Shown: positions 54,230 to 63,381, counted from the stretch's first letter. The stretch is DNA of 64,000 nt from Beijerinckiaceae bacterium (GCA_947453205.1 CANGFT010000008.1:1-64000), one strand, 5' to 3'. Notes: generated by a model from the sequence alone, not told the origin. Numbers and translations: made by a program.

Positions 54230-54892
54230 TCAGGGCGTTCCATCGCTGGCGTCACTATTGCCGGCGCTCGGTCGCCACATGGGGGCTGAGATCGTCTCTG
54301 CGAAATTCGCGAACATCAGATTGAAGGCGATGCTGATGCGTTCCGTCGAACCCTCATTGGAGGGCACGTGGTGTCGGAGCCAGGATGGAAAGAGCACCAT
54401 GCGCCCGGCTTTGACTGGCGCGACGGCGACATTGGCCGTGAAACGGCCAAGTTTGGCGCGCGGCATGATCACGCCAGGACGGGGATCCTGCAGGATGAGG
54501 TGGGATCCAACCGCCGGCACATCGACGTAGTAGACGCCGCTCAGATAATTGTTTGGATGATTGTGGGTGGGGTGATAGCTGCCGGGAGGGTTGATGTTGG
54601 CCCAGCAGCCCGTGATGATCATCGGATATTGCGCGACCTGCAGATCCTCAGCGACGCTGGCGCAGGCCATCTCGACAAACCTGACGAATTCCGCGAAGGC
54701 CGGACGTCTGTGCAGATCCTGGGGGGTCTGCCAGTTGCTGCCGCTCGGCACTTTCGGTCGCGGCGCGATGATATGTTCAATCTCACTCTTGAGCTTGACA
54801 TTCAGGGGGCCCGCATCCGCCGGGGGCAGGTCCACGGACCAAAGCGGCGTCGGAAAGAGGTCATGAGCTTCAGGCTTCAATTTTGGGTCCAT
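54230..54892 (-). CDS. Putative 2OG-Fe(II) oxygenase (TIGR02466-like)
   Basis: A 220-residue double-stranded beta-helix protein of the TIGR02466 family. Candidate iron ligands lie in HPTHNHPNN and the late His in LRHHVPSN; the Arg in STERISIAFN would bind the 2-oxoglutarate C5 carboxylate. Its start is at an ATG at 54892 with no strong ribosome site; the frame extends to 54988. It stands alone between the capsule genes and the tctC remnant. Substrate unknown. Confidence 0.78.
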   Translation of the reverse strand: MDPKLKPEAHDLFPTPLWSVDLPPADAGPLNVKLKSEIEHIIAPRPKVPSGSNWQTPQDLHRRPAFAEFVRFVEMACASVAEDLQVAQYPMIITGCWANINPPGSYHPTHNHPNNYLSGVYYVDVPAVGSHLILQDPRPGVIMPRAKLGRFTANVAVAPVKAGRMVLFPSWLRHHVPSNEGSTERISIAFNLMFANFAETISAPMWRPSAGNSDASDGTP

Positions 54893-55142
54893 ATTTTCAA
54901 ATCTCAACTGGCTCACCGATTTGCCTGATGCGGCCCTGCAAAGGCATGCCCCGGCGGCAGGATAACGGCGCCGTCCATTTATCGTCAAACGGCGTCATGT
55001 CCATGTCGTCTTTGAATGACGCCAAGATTTCAGAGCGACTTCTTTGCGATTGGGGGGCTCAGACCGTGATATTCTCCGGAAGGTTTTTGACATAGTTTGG
55101 AGGCCAACTTATATATCAGCTTAATTGCGGAGACAGGCAAAA

Positions 55143-55285
55143 ATGAAACCCGCTGGCGTCATGCCCTTCATATTGCTTCTGGCAGTGATCGCAGTTCCTG
55201 CCCGCGCGCAACCGACGTCTATCTCCGGCTTATCAGCAGATATTTGAGCCGACACATTCAGGGCCGCCCTCCCGAGAGTTCGGCA
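55143..55285 (+). pseudogene. Decayed tctC remnant
   Basis: An ATG with GGAG upstream opens a signal peptide (MKPAGVMPFILLLAVIAV, ending ARAQ), followed by a stop after 34 codons. In another frame from 55211 the text DVYLRLISRYLSRHIQGRP matches the region after the ligand loop of TctC, closest to YARLFARYLPRHLEGRP in the gene at 39885. The FYxGKTI...GxxY stretch between them is missing, so an internal deletion of some twenty codons shifted the frame, and the rest of the gene is gone. It sits tail-to-tail with the intact tctC at 55304. Confidence 0.65.
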
Positions 55286-55303
55286 CGAACCTTTGTTCGG
55301 CGT

Positions 55304-56347
55304 TCATTTCACTTGTGCGGAGGGGTCAAGAATGGCGCGCAGGCGCGCAACGGCTGCAGGCGGGGTCGCCATCAGTTCTTGCGTTAAGTCGTCCAGTTCT
55401 TCGCCAGTGATGGGGTCGATTTCAAATTCGAACCGCTCAGCCTCAGCACGAAGTCCCGCGTCCTTCATCGTGGCCGCAAAAGCTTGCCGTATGGCCTGCA
55501 CCCTTTCCAGCGCGGTGTCGGGCGGCATGAGGAAGGGTCTGCCATATTGCATGCGCGCATACATGAACCGAACAGCCTGAAGATCAGTTTCGTTCTCCGG
55601 TTTGTCGAAAAGGGGAACATCTGGAAGCTCCGGGTGTTTTTTCCAGCCGAACTGAGCGATGACTCGCAACTGTCCACTCTTCACCTCATTCATCTGACTG
55701 GCTTTGACGCTAGACCAGCCAATGCCGGCAAGGCCTTGCAATTCGCCACGCTGAATCGCGAGGAAAATTTTTGCAGCGCCGTCATAACCTGCGATGATCT
55801 GAAACTTCGTGCCGAGCAGTGCATTCGATATTTGTGGAAGATCGAATATGGCGCCGCCCAGTCCGGACGCGCCCACGATCGCGGTCTGGCTTTGCAGATC
55901 CTTGATGGTTCGATGCGGTGATTGTCCGGACACGACTACGACGTCGATCTCTGGCGCATTGCTGCCAATCCATTTGAACTGACGCGGGTCAAACTGCGCC
56001 GTCCCCGGTGAGAGCAGGGGCGTTGCGGCGACAGCATTGGATACAAGCGCAAGAGCGGTTCCATCACGCGGCGCGGTTCTGTACATCTGATTTGCGAGGC
56101 TCAGGCTGCCGGCGCCCACGACATTTTGCACGACAACGGTCGGATTTCCGGGAATATGTTGGCCGATGTGCCGGGCTACCAGACGTCCGGCGAGATCGTA
56201 TCCTGAGCCTGGGGGAAATCCGACTCGCAACTGCAAATGCTTGCCACGATAAAAATCTTCGGGGCTTTCTGCAGCCAGCGCGTGTGAGAGGGAGAGCGCG
56301 CCCGCAATCCAACCGATCGCCACGTTTTTGAACATCGCCTTCCCCAT
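55304..56347 (-). CDS. TctC/Bug-family periplasmic substrate-binding protein
   Basis: A 347-residue protein, isolated from the main tctC array by about 14 kb of other genes. The signal peptide ends in HALAA. Motifs: GSGYDLAGR, IPGNPTV, QNVVGAGSL, YRTAPRDG; it resembles the genes at 6960 and 16985. The start may be 56347 or 56335 (GGAAGG upstream). No enzyme is coupled to it. Confidence 0.88.
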   Translation of the reverse strand: MGKAMFKNVAIGWIAGALSLSHALAAESPEDFYRGKHLQLRVGFPPGSGYDLAGRLVARHIGQHIPGNPTVVVQNVVGAGSLSLANQMYRTAPRDGTALALVSNAVAATPLLSPGTAQFDPRQFKWIGSNAPEIDVVVVSGQSPHRTIKDLQSQTAIVGASGLGGAIFDLPQISNALLGTKFQIIAGYDGAAKIFLAIQRGELQGLAGIGWSSVKASQMNEVKSGQLRVIAQFGWKKHPELPDVPLFDKPENETDLQAVRFMYARMQYGRPFLMPPDTALERVQAIRQAFAATMKDAGLRAEAERFEFEIDPITGEELDDLTQELMATPPAAVARLRAILDPSAQVK

Positions 56348-56585
56348 TCCGCTTGATCACGGTTTGCCCGTTTTTGTTTGAACCTGCGCTTTCCGCGCCT
56401 CTCTTCGCCAGACTCAATCATGCAGCCAGGCTTTGGTCCTCGGCAAGCTTCTTTTTTGGGGACCACCGGTCTGATGCAGTCGGGCCTCCCGTGCACGCGC
56501 ATTCGATTGGAGATGATGAGCCACGCTGGTGGATCGCGAGTAAGCGATGGAGAAGCCAGGATATGCCTGAAAGGTCCTGTTGGTC

Positions 56586-58505
56586 TCAGAGTTCTGACGC
56601 CCCTGCGGCGATGTAGTCAGCCCACATTTCGGATAGGGCTATCTCAAAGTTGCGGGCAAACTGATCGGCAGCATAGATTGGCGACGTCAGGACTTGATGT
56701 CTCAGCTTTGAGCGGAGCTGCGCCAAGGCCATGAGATCTGATGAAAAGCGGATGGCTTTATCGAGATAATCATTCGCATTCTGGGCCACCCACTCGGATT
56801 GACCAGCATTGACGGCGATTGTTTCGCCATTATGGGATAGGAAACTGTCGCCCTTTTTCGTAAGGACAGGAACGCCCATCCACATCGCCTCCATGCTTGT
56901 GGTGGCGCCCGGATAGGGAAATGGATCCAAGGCTATATCGATTTTGTTATATGCTTCAAAATATCTCGTGCGATCTGTCTTGCCCTCAAACAAGAGGCGA
57001 TCTTGGGATATTCCCAAAGAAGCGAACGTTTCCCGAAGGTGATTTTTTACGCTTGGATCGTCGAATTGCGCCGATTTAAGAAATATTCGGGCATGCTCTA
57101 TCGCCATTAAAATTTTTGCCCAGAGTTGGATGACCTCAGGAGTGAGCTTGAGATGATTGTTGAAGCTCCCGAAGGTGACATATCCATTATCCAGGGCAGG
57201 AAGGCATTGAACTTCCATGTCCTCATCTGGTTGCGAGAAACAAAAATAGGAACCCGGCAAGCGTTTGATTTTTTCTGTGAAATGATGCTCCTCACCGGGA
57301 GGAATGACATGCTGGTCGCCAATCATGTAATCAATTTGCGCGATGCCTGTTGTTCCACAATAGCCAAGCCATGAGGCTTGGATCGGGGCTTGCTTCCGGG
57401 CGAACAAGGGCAGTCGATTTAGCGCCGTATGGCCGGACAGATCGATCAATATATGAATGCCGTCGCGATGAATCAATCTTGCGGCATCGATGTCAGTTTG
57501 ATTCGTTATGTCTTGATATCTGCTGACGGATTTCTTCAGGCGCAAAGTCAGGCTGTCTTCGTATGCATTGTTGCTGTAAGCATAAATTTCGAATTTGGAT
57601 CGATCAATGTTTTCGAAGAGGCTGATCGTAAAATACCCTACAGGGTGATTCTTGAAGTCGCCCGAAACAAAACCGATCCTCTTTTTCATTCCAGGTGCGT
57701 TGAGCCCGGAAAAAATCGTTTTCTCTTCCACACCCTTAGAAGCCTGGATTCCGAATTGACGGGCTTTCTCCAACCGTGAACGAGGAGAGAAATTTTGGAT
57801 GAAGTTGGAGGTGAACAAAAAATTGCTGTAAGCGTCGAGATGATCTGGCTTTATTTTTATGGCTTGGACAGAACTCAACAATGAATCCTGAAAGCGCCCC
57901 AACTCTCTCAGGGCGATGCCCCGGTTATGATAGGCTTCAGCATATTCAGGCTTGAGCGCAATAGCTTCATCATAGCTGGAGACAGCCTCTTCAAAACGAT
58001 TCATTGTTTGCAGGGTCTCTCCACAGGTGAAATGAGCATTCGCATAATTTGGTCGTAATGAAATTGCGCTTCTATGGCTTTCGATCGCTTCTTCAAGCCT
58101 CTTCATGCCCCTTAAGATGATCGCGGAGTTTTGATGCGCCTCCGGGTGCCCTGGATTTATGGAAATCGTCGTTTTGAACTGTAGTAAGGCTTCCTGGCTC
58201 TTATTCAATTTTTGCAGCATGACGCCATAGTTGAAATGGATGGACGCATCACCTGGATTTAACCCCTTGGCTTTCAAAAATAACGCGTTGGCGTCTTCCA
58301 CATTTCCACTTTGGAATGTGAGCACCGCCAACATATGGAGGGCGTCAAAACAATTAGGGTCGCTTTTCAGGATGTCGCGATACAACGCGCCTGCTTCTGG
58401 CAACTGTCCCTGCTGGTGAAGCGCAGTGGCGCGCTGCAGATTCTCATTATGTGGATCTGGCGTTCGAGAACCCGATGGTGTTGGCGAACTTTGGCTTGGC
58501 TTCAT
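56586..58505 (-). CDS. TPR-GT41 glycosyltransferase (O-GlcNAc transferase-like, SPINDLY type)
   Basis: A 639-residue protein: about six TPR units (residues 20-220), each with the YGVMLQKLNKSQEAL-like repeat, then a GT41 catalytic part. The GT-B core has ILIDLSGHTALNRL with the likely catalytic His, and the C-terminal nucleotide-binding stretch ALDPFPYPGATTSMEA with GVPVLT. These enzymes add a sugar to Ser/Thr of proteins such as flagellin or adhesins. The gene is AT-richer than its neighbours, pointing to transfer. ATG at 58505 is used with AGGGG upstream; GTG 58508 is adjacent. Confidence 0.9.
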   Translation of the reverse strand: MKPSQSSPTPSGSRTPDPHNENLQRATALHQQGQLPEAGALYRDILKSDPNCFDALHMLAVLTFQSGNVEDANALFLKAKGLNPGDASIHFNYGVMLQKLNKSQEALLQFKTTISINPGHPEAHQNSAIILRGMKRLEEAIESHRSAISLRPNYANAHFTCGETLQTMNRFEEAVSSYDEAIALKPEYAEAYHNRGIALRELGRFQDSLLSSVQAIKIKPDHLDAYSNFLFTSNFIQNFSPRSRLEKARQFGIQASKGVEEKTIFSGLNAPGMKKRIGFVSGDFKNHPVGYFTISLFENIDRSKFEIYAYSNNAYEDSLTLRLKKSVSRYQDITNQTDIDAARLIHRDGIHILIDLSGHTALNRLPLFARKQAPIQASWLGYCGTTGIAQIDYMIGDQHVIPPGEEHHFTEKIKRLPGSYFCFSQPDEDMEVQCLPALDNGYVTFGSFNNHLKLTPEVIQLWAKILMAIEHARIFLKSAQFDDPSVKNHLRETFASLGISQDRLLFEGKTDRTRYFEAYNKIDIALDPFPYPGATTSMEAMWMGVPVLTKKGDSFLSHNGETIAVNAGQSEWVAQNANDYLDKAIRFSSDLMALAQLRSKLRHQVLTSPIYAADQFARNFEIALSEMWADYIAAGASEL

Positions 58506-58708
58506 CACCTTCCAGCCCCTTCATCACCCGCGATCAAGGACCGACGCATAGACTGGCGGCCAATCCTCTCGATTCCTGTGGGGCGATGGTCTCAGAAAGC
58601 AGCGACCATGTCTCGATCTATTAAAATGACTGTTCAGAACGCAAGGTTTGTTTCGGGAGGAGCGGGAAGGATATCCCGGGTTGATGGGCAGGTTCTGGGG
58701 CCAAATAT

Positions 58709-58990
58709 CTAGCACGCAGTCGCGCCTGCAAGCACGGGTTGTTCTGCTGATATATTTCCAGCAGAAGTGACCGTGGTGATTTGCAGGAATGCTTCACATT
58801 CGCTGTTGATCTTTTCCCCGTTGGCGCATGATCGTTTTCGGGCCAACTCCGCTTTCAAGGCTCCCAAGGGCAAGTCGCCATAACTACCCATCAAGACATT
58901 AACGCTCAAATTTGAGACCAAACCACATTTTGAGCAACAAACGAGAAGTCGTTCGCCGCCAATTTCGGAGAGCAGTATCCGGTTCGGCAT
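58709..58990 (-). CDS. Small Cys-rich hypothetical protein
   Basis: A 93-residue protein with a CCSKCG knuckle near residue 18 and further Cys residues in SCANGE and SECEAF. A second pair completes a possible zinc or metal site. GGGGGTGGCG precedes the ATG at 58990, which I prefer over a longer frame to 59068. No family recognised; it follows the same strand as the TPR-GT41 gene, which is 204 bases away downstream. Confidence 0.6.
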   Translation of the reverse strand: MPNRILLSEIGGERLLVCCSKCGLVSNLSVNVLMGSYGDLPLGALKAELARKRSCANGEKINSECEAFLQITTVTSAGNISAEQPVLAGATAC

Positions 58991-59517
58991 CGCCACCCCC
59001 TGGTTTGTCCGGCCCTCCGCCCCAAAGGGGCTGGTCCGAAGAAAGCGTTTTCGTGCTTTACGGCTCAATTCAGATCTGGATCATTGGTCAGGCGTTAATT
59101 TTGGCGGTCCTCGTCATAGGGTTGGTTCGGTGTCTCCGCCTGGACTTGCGTTCTCACAGAGGCGCCAGGCGCAAGCACGACTTGACCATGACTTTTAAAA
59201 GAAAAAAGCCCGGCCTCTCGGAGAGGGCCGGGCGCTAGGGAAGAAGCGGGAGGACGCTTCGGGCCAATTACGTTGCAGTCTCCGAAGCGGATCACCGAAT
59301 TTTTTTGGGTGGCGCCGCAGGCGGGACGCCCTGCCAGGAAGCGCGGGGGAGGGGGCGACCTGCCGGATCGCACGCCGGGATCACCACTGTCCATCCGCAC
59401 AATATCACCGCCGCAGACGGCACGAAGATGTGAAATGCGCTCGAAAAGCAGTTCAAGGGCGGATCATTTTGTGGAAAATGGTCGGGTCTGAGTTTGTTGC
59501 GTATGTTTGGAGGCCGC
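58991..59517. other. Intergenic region with an orphan minus-strand terminator
   Basis: 527 bases without a supported protein gene. It contains the minus-strand terminator at 59202-59233, with no protein gene clearly upstream of it on that strand. GC-rich sequence at 59280-59400 can fold into a long imperfect stem on the minus strand: GTGGTG pairs with CGCCAC, GCAGG with CCTGC and CGCCC with GGGCG. A small RNA transcribed leftwards is possible. Confidence 0.4.
59202..59233 (-). terminator. Strong Rho-independent terminator, minus strand, gene unknown
   Basis: On the minus strand a 12-bp stem with one bulged base (59233-59221 with 59219-59208) is followed by TTTTTT (59207-59202). It has no T-run on the plus strand, so it ends a leftward transcript whose gene is not identified. 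Confidence 0.65.
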
Positions 59518-59724
59518 ATGTTTGAGGTGATTGAAAAGCGTTCGCAATCCCTCAGAATCTACTATTGCGTCTATCTTGACGACTGGCTGGTCCTGCAGAC
59601 CAAGAACGCCCGGCTCGCCGCCCTTTGCCACATCGGGCGCGGCCCCAAGGGTTTGATCGCGAAAAAAGCCGCAGCCAAGGACGCCGCGGCCGCCCAAGAG
59701 CGGGAAGCGGAGACTGGGGCGTAA
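59518..59724 (+). CDS. Small hypothetical protein
   Basis: A 68-residue protein (MFEVIEKRSQSLR, YYCVYLDDWLVLQ, KNARLAALCHIGRGPKGLI) with an Ala/Glu-rich tail. GGAGG is placed five bases before the ATG at 59518, which supports translation. The pattern of two strands then a helix is like small stand-alone domains, but no family is recognised. It stands alone on the plus strand. Confidence 0.55.
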   Translation: MFEVIEKRSQSLRIYYCVYLDDWLVLQTKNARLAALCHIGRGPKGLIAKKAAAKDAAAAQEREAETGA

Positions 59725-59979
59725 CATCAGCCCGCCTCTTTTGTCGTCTTCTTTGCAGAGAAGCGCGCAGGTTGCCTGTCCGTCAATTCGGATGATCCGG
59801 AAAAGCTCCATTCATTGAACGGAGGCCTATCTCGCGCGCTCAGGCATTGATTAGCGCCCCTTCATGCTCAAAAATGTCAAAATGATTGAGGGAATGAGCG
59901 CCTTGCATTTGCATAAGATGGTCACCGCCATTCAGGTTGACCTGCCTGCGCCTGTGGCCCGCAGCGGTTGGGTCGGGAC

Positions 59980-60468
59980 ATGAGCCATTCCGCCGAAATC
60001 GTCGATCCCGTCGCCTTTCGCGCGTCGATGGGTTGCTTCCTCACGGGCGTCACGATCGTCACCAGCCTGGGCGAGGGCGGCCCCACTGGCCTGACCGCCA
60101 ACAGCTTCACCTCTGTATCGCGCCAGCCCTGTCAGGTGCTCGTCTGCATCAAGGCCAAAAGCGCGACGGGCGCTGCGATCCGCCAGAGCGGGCGTTTTGC
60201 GGTCAATTTGCTCGCCGCGGGGCAGTCGGATCTCGCCTGGCGCTTCGCGAGGCCCGCCGAGGATCGTTTCGCGGGCATTGACTATCAGCCCGACGCCCAC
60301 GGGTTGCCACTGCTCAAGGGCGCTGTTGCGACGCTCGCCTGTGCGCTCGATCACGTCCACACCAGCGGCGACCACGATATTTTCATTGGCAATGTCCTGT
60401 CCTGCGAAAGCGGTCAGGCGCCGCCTCTCGCTTTTCTGCGCGGCAGACTGCACGATTACGCCGCATGA
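59980..60468 (+). CDS. Flavin reductase-like protein (FMN-binding split barrel)
   Basis: A 162-residue HpaC/RutF-like flavin:NAD(P)H reductase. Typical stretches are FRASMGCFLTGVTIVTS and GLTANSFTSVS near residues 10-48, then SGRFAVNLL. It would supply FMNH2 to the LLM monooxygenase encoded two genes downstream, forming a two-component system. ATG at 59980 is used; the TTG at 59968 is in frame. Its stop overlaps the possible start of the next gene (ATGA at 60465). Confidence 0.9.
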   Translation: MSHSAEIVDPVAFRASMGCFLTGVTIVTSLGEGGPTGLTANSFTSVSRQPCQVLVCIKAKSATGAAIRQSGRFAVNLLAAGQSDLAWRFARPAEDRFAGIDYQPDAHGLPLLKGAVATLACALDHVHTSGDHDIFIGNVLSCESGQAPPLAFLRGRLHDYAA

Positions 60469-60491
60469 GCGGATCATCAGGGGGATATGAC

Positions 60492-61256
60492 ATGAAGGCT
60501 GGCATCATCCATGCGCCGGGCCACGGGCGGACCCATTATCTTGAGGCGGGCGCGGGGCCTGTCATCATTCTCATGCATTCGAATGGCAATTCGGCCTATG
60601 AATATGAGGATGTGCTGCCGATCCTGTCGCAGAGCTATCGTGTTCTGGCTGTCGATTATCCCGGCCATGGCGACTCGGAGCCCCTGAAGCGGCACTATTC
60701 TGTCGGCGACTACGCCGATTTCATCGTCGCCTTCATGGACGCGCTGAAGATCGAAAGGGCGAGCGTGCTCGGCTCCTCCATCGGCGGCGCGGTTGCGGTT
60801 GATCTCGGCGTGCGTCATGCCGATCGCATCGAGCAACTCTTCGTGGTCGAGAGCCCCATCCGCACGTCCGAGCAATGGGCGGAGCGCTGGCTGGCCACGG
60901 AAAAGGGCTATGGCGCGGTGATTCAGACCATGGAGCAGGTGCGCCCGCGCCTGCGCAATCTCACCGAGCCCGTGTTCGAGCGCTGGAACATCGACCGCAG
61001 CAAGGCCGGCACCTGGGCCATGATGGCGGTCATGTGGGCCCTTCGGGAATATGACGTCCTTGGGAATATCCCGAAGATCCGTGCGCCGACCATGGCGATC
61101 TATGGCGCGAAAAGCCCCCATCCCCACGGCCTCGCCACCTTTGAGAACCTGCTTCCGCAGGCGGCGCGCGCGCAGATGGCCGATTGCGGCCACTTCCCCA
61201 TGATCGACGATCCCGCGGAGCTCTCGCGCCTGATCGATGCGTTCATCAGGGGTTGA
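60492..61256 (+). CDS. Alpha/beta hydrolase
   Basis: A 254-residue hydrolase. HSNGNSA forms the oxyanion turn, VDYPGHGDSE follows, the nucleophile is Ser in GSSIGG, and the late His is in CGHFPM. GGGGAT lies five bases before the ATG at 60492; an ATG at 60465 overlaps the reductase stop. It probably cleaves an ester, lactone or C-C bond in the pathway formed by its neighbours. Confidence 0.9.
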   Translation: MKAGIIHAPGHGRTHYLEAGAGPVIILMHSNGNSAYEYEDVLPILSQSYRVLAVDYPGHGDSEPLKRHYSVGDYADFIVAFMDALKIERASVLGSSIGGAVAVDLGVRHADRIEQLFVVESPIRTSEQWAERWLATEKGYGAVIQTMEQVRPRLRNLTEPVFERWNIDRSKAGTWAMMAVMWALREYDVLGNIPKIRAPTMAIYGAKSPHPHGLATFENLLPQAARAQMADCGHFPMIDDPAELSRLIDAFIRG

Positions 61257-61370
61257 AGCCAGGGAACAGGTCTATTTCGCAATTAGCGGTTTCCGCCAAA
61301 CCACCTCGGGGCCTAGTCTTGGGCGAGGCGAGGGGTTCGCGGGCCAGAGGGTCGAGGAAAGGGAGAGATC

Positions 61371-62492
61371 ATGCGACTTGGTTATTTCACCATGCCGATG
61401 CATCCGTTCGAGCGCGATTGGACGCAGACCCTGCAGGAGGATCGCGAAACGATCATCCTCGCTGACAAGCTTGGCTTTCATGACGCCTTCGTCGGCGAAC
61501 ACCTGACGGACCGCCTTGAGAACGTCACCAACAGCATGATCTTCCTGGCGACGCTGATCTCAGAAACGAAGCAGATCAAGCTCGCCACAGGCACGTCGAA
61601 TCTATCGCAGATGCATCCGACCCTCATCGCCTCCAATGCGGCGATGATGGATCATCTGACCAAGGGCCGGTTCATCTTCGGCATCAGCGCGGGCGCGCTG
61701 CCAACCGACGCCGAGGCGCTTCAGAATCTCGACAAAGACCGCCAGAAGATGTTCGAAGATTCCATCGACGTCATTCTGGAGATATGGACGCGCGAGGCGC
61801 CCTACGACATCGACTTGCCCGGCAACCAGTTCAAGGTGTCCACCCGCAAGACCGGCAAATTCGATCTAGGCGTCGGCTATCTCGCCAAACCCTTGCAGAA
61901 GCCTTACCCCGAGATCGTCGGCACGGTGGTGGCGCCTTTCTCCAAGGGGGTCATCGCTATGGGGCGGCGTGATTTCCATCCGCTCTCCGCGAACTTCCTG
62001 CTGTCGAAATGGGTCAAGACCCATTGGCCGAACTATGTGCAGGGCAAGGCGGAGGTGGGGCAGGTCGCCGATCCCAAGGACTGGCGCGTGGCGCGCACGA
62101 TTTTCGTCGCCGATGATGAAGCCACCGCTCGCCGCTATGCGGTGGAGGATCCCCGCAGCCCCTATCGCGCCTATTATGAGCAGATGCTGGCGAAGATGAT
62201 GCGCGCCAAGCGTCATGTCATCTTCAAGCAGGACATAAATCAGCCCGACGAGGAGATCACGCTCGACTATGTGGTCGACAATCTCGTCATCTACGGAACG
62301 GTCAACAAGGTCGTCGACCAGATTCTTGCCTTGCGGGAGGAAGTCGGCGATTTTGGCGAGCTCGTTTATGCGGGCATGGATTGGGTGGATCCGGCGCTGA
62401 CCAAGCGCTCCATGGAGTTGATGGCCAATGAGGTCATGCCGCGGGTGAATGCGGCGATCGGCTCTGGAACAGCAAAAGCGGCGGCGGAGTGA
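61371..62492 (+). CDS. LLM-class flavin-dependent monooxygenase (bacterial luciferase-like)
   Basis: A 373-residue monooxygenase of the luciferase/alkanal type. The N-terminal RLGYFTMPMHPFERDW, EHLTDR and the KLATGTSNLSQMHP strand-turn are family features. It uses FMNH2 from the reductase encoded at 59980. GGGAGAG precedes the ATG. It is distinct from the NtaA-type LLM protein at 18017. Confidence 0.9.
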   Translation: MRLGYFTMPMHPFERDWTQTLQEDRETIILADKLGFHDAFVGEHLTDRLENVTNSMIFLATLISETKQIKLATGTSNLSQMHPTLIASNAAMMDHLTKGRFIFGISAGALPTDAEALQNLDKDRQKMFEDSIDVILEIWTREAPYDIDLPGNQFKVSTRKTGKFDLGVGYLAKPLQKPYPEIVGTVVAPFSKGVIAMGRRDFHPLSANFLLSKWVKTHWPNYVQGKAEVGQVADPKDWRVARTIFVADDEATARRYAVEDPRSPYRAYYEQMLAKMMRAKRHVIFKQDINQPDEEITLDYVVDNLVIYGTVNKVVDQILALREEVGDFGELVYAGMDWVDPALTKRSMELMANEVMPRVNAAIGSGTAKAAAE

Positions 62493-62496
62493 AACG

Positions 62497-63381
62497 GTGA
62501 ATCCAAAGACAATCATCTCCTGCGCCGTGACCGGCGGCGACGATACGGGCTTTCGTTACCCCGCCGTTCCCGTCACGCCCCAGCAGATCGCGGACGCCTG
62601 CCTTGAGGCGCGTGCGGCTGGCGCGGCGGTCGTGCATATCCATGTGCGCAACCCCGAAACCGGCAAGCCCTCAATGGAGCTTGACCTTTACAGTGAGGTT
62701 GTCGAGCGTATCCGCGCGAGCGGCACCGATGTCATCATCAACCTGACGACGGGTCCGGGCGCGCGCTTCAACCCGTCGGACGATGCGCCGAACACCATTG
62801 GCGCAGGCTCGAACCTGCGCACGCCGCTGGAGCGCGTGCGGCACATCGCGGCGCTGAAGCCGGAGATCTGCTCGCTGGATCTGGGCTCGCTGAATTTTGC
62901 GGGCGGCACGCTCATCAATGTCCAGCGCCATGTCGAGGTCATGGCGGAGGAGATCAACAAACTCGGCGTGAAGCCCGAGCTTGAGATCTTCGACACAGGC
63001 CATATGGCGCTGGCTAATCATCTGGCGGCCAAGGGCATGTTCGGCCCCAATCCTCTGTTCCAGTTCGTGCTCGGCGTGCCCTGGGGCGCGCCCGCCACCT
63101 CCGAGACTATGGCGCTGTTCAAGAACCTTGTTCCCGCAGGGGGCAAATGGGCCGCCTTCGGCATCGGACGCCATGAATTCCCGATGCTGGCGCAAGCGCT
63201 GGTGCTCGGCGGCCATGTGCGCGTGGGGCTTGAGGATAATCTCTATATTTCCAAGGGCGTCCTGGCGAAGGGCAATGGGGAGCTGGTCGAACGCGCTGTT
63301 CAGATCATCCGCCTGCTTGGATCGGAGGTCGCAACGCCGGACGAAGCGCGGGCCATCCTGGGACTTGGCAAGCCGGCGTGA
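62497..63381 (+). CDS. Beta-keto acid cleavage enzyme (BKACE, DUF849)
   Basis: A 294-residue BKACE enzyme, of the family of 3-keto-5-aminohexanoate cleavage enzyme Kce, which condenses a beta-keto acid with acetyl-CoA to give a CoA ester and acetoacetate. The zinc ligands are in HIHVRNPETG and the acidic residue in GLEDNLY. GTG at 62497 is the start with GGAG eight bases upstream; the frame is open to 62449. It lies four bases after the LLM gene and overlaps the thioesterase start by 4 bp. Confidence 0.93.
   Translation: MNPKTIISCAVTGGDDTGFRYPAVPVTPQQIADACLEARAAGAAVVHIHVRNPETGKPSMELDLYSEVVERIRASGTDVIINLTTGPGARFNPSDDAPNTIGAGSNLRTPLERVRHIAALKPEICSLDLGSLNFAGGTLINVQRHVEVMAEEINKLGVKPELEIFDTGHMALANHLAAKGMFGPNPLFQFVLGVPWGAPATSETMALFKNLVPAGGKWAAFGIGRHEFPMLAQALVLGGHVRVGLEDNLYISKGVLAKGNGELVERAVQIIRLLGSEVATPDEARAILGLGKPA

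Noticed and set aside
59039-59238. Hydrophobic frame around WIIGQALILAVLVIGLV on the plus strand
   Set aside because: No good start or ribosome site, and it runs through the hairpin that is a minus-strand terminator.
59292-59519. 75-residue minus-strand frame upstream of the orphan terminator
   Set aside because: Odd composition, no ribosome site and no family. It overlaps the stem-forming section, which fits a non-coding RNA better.
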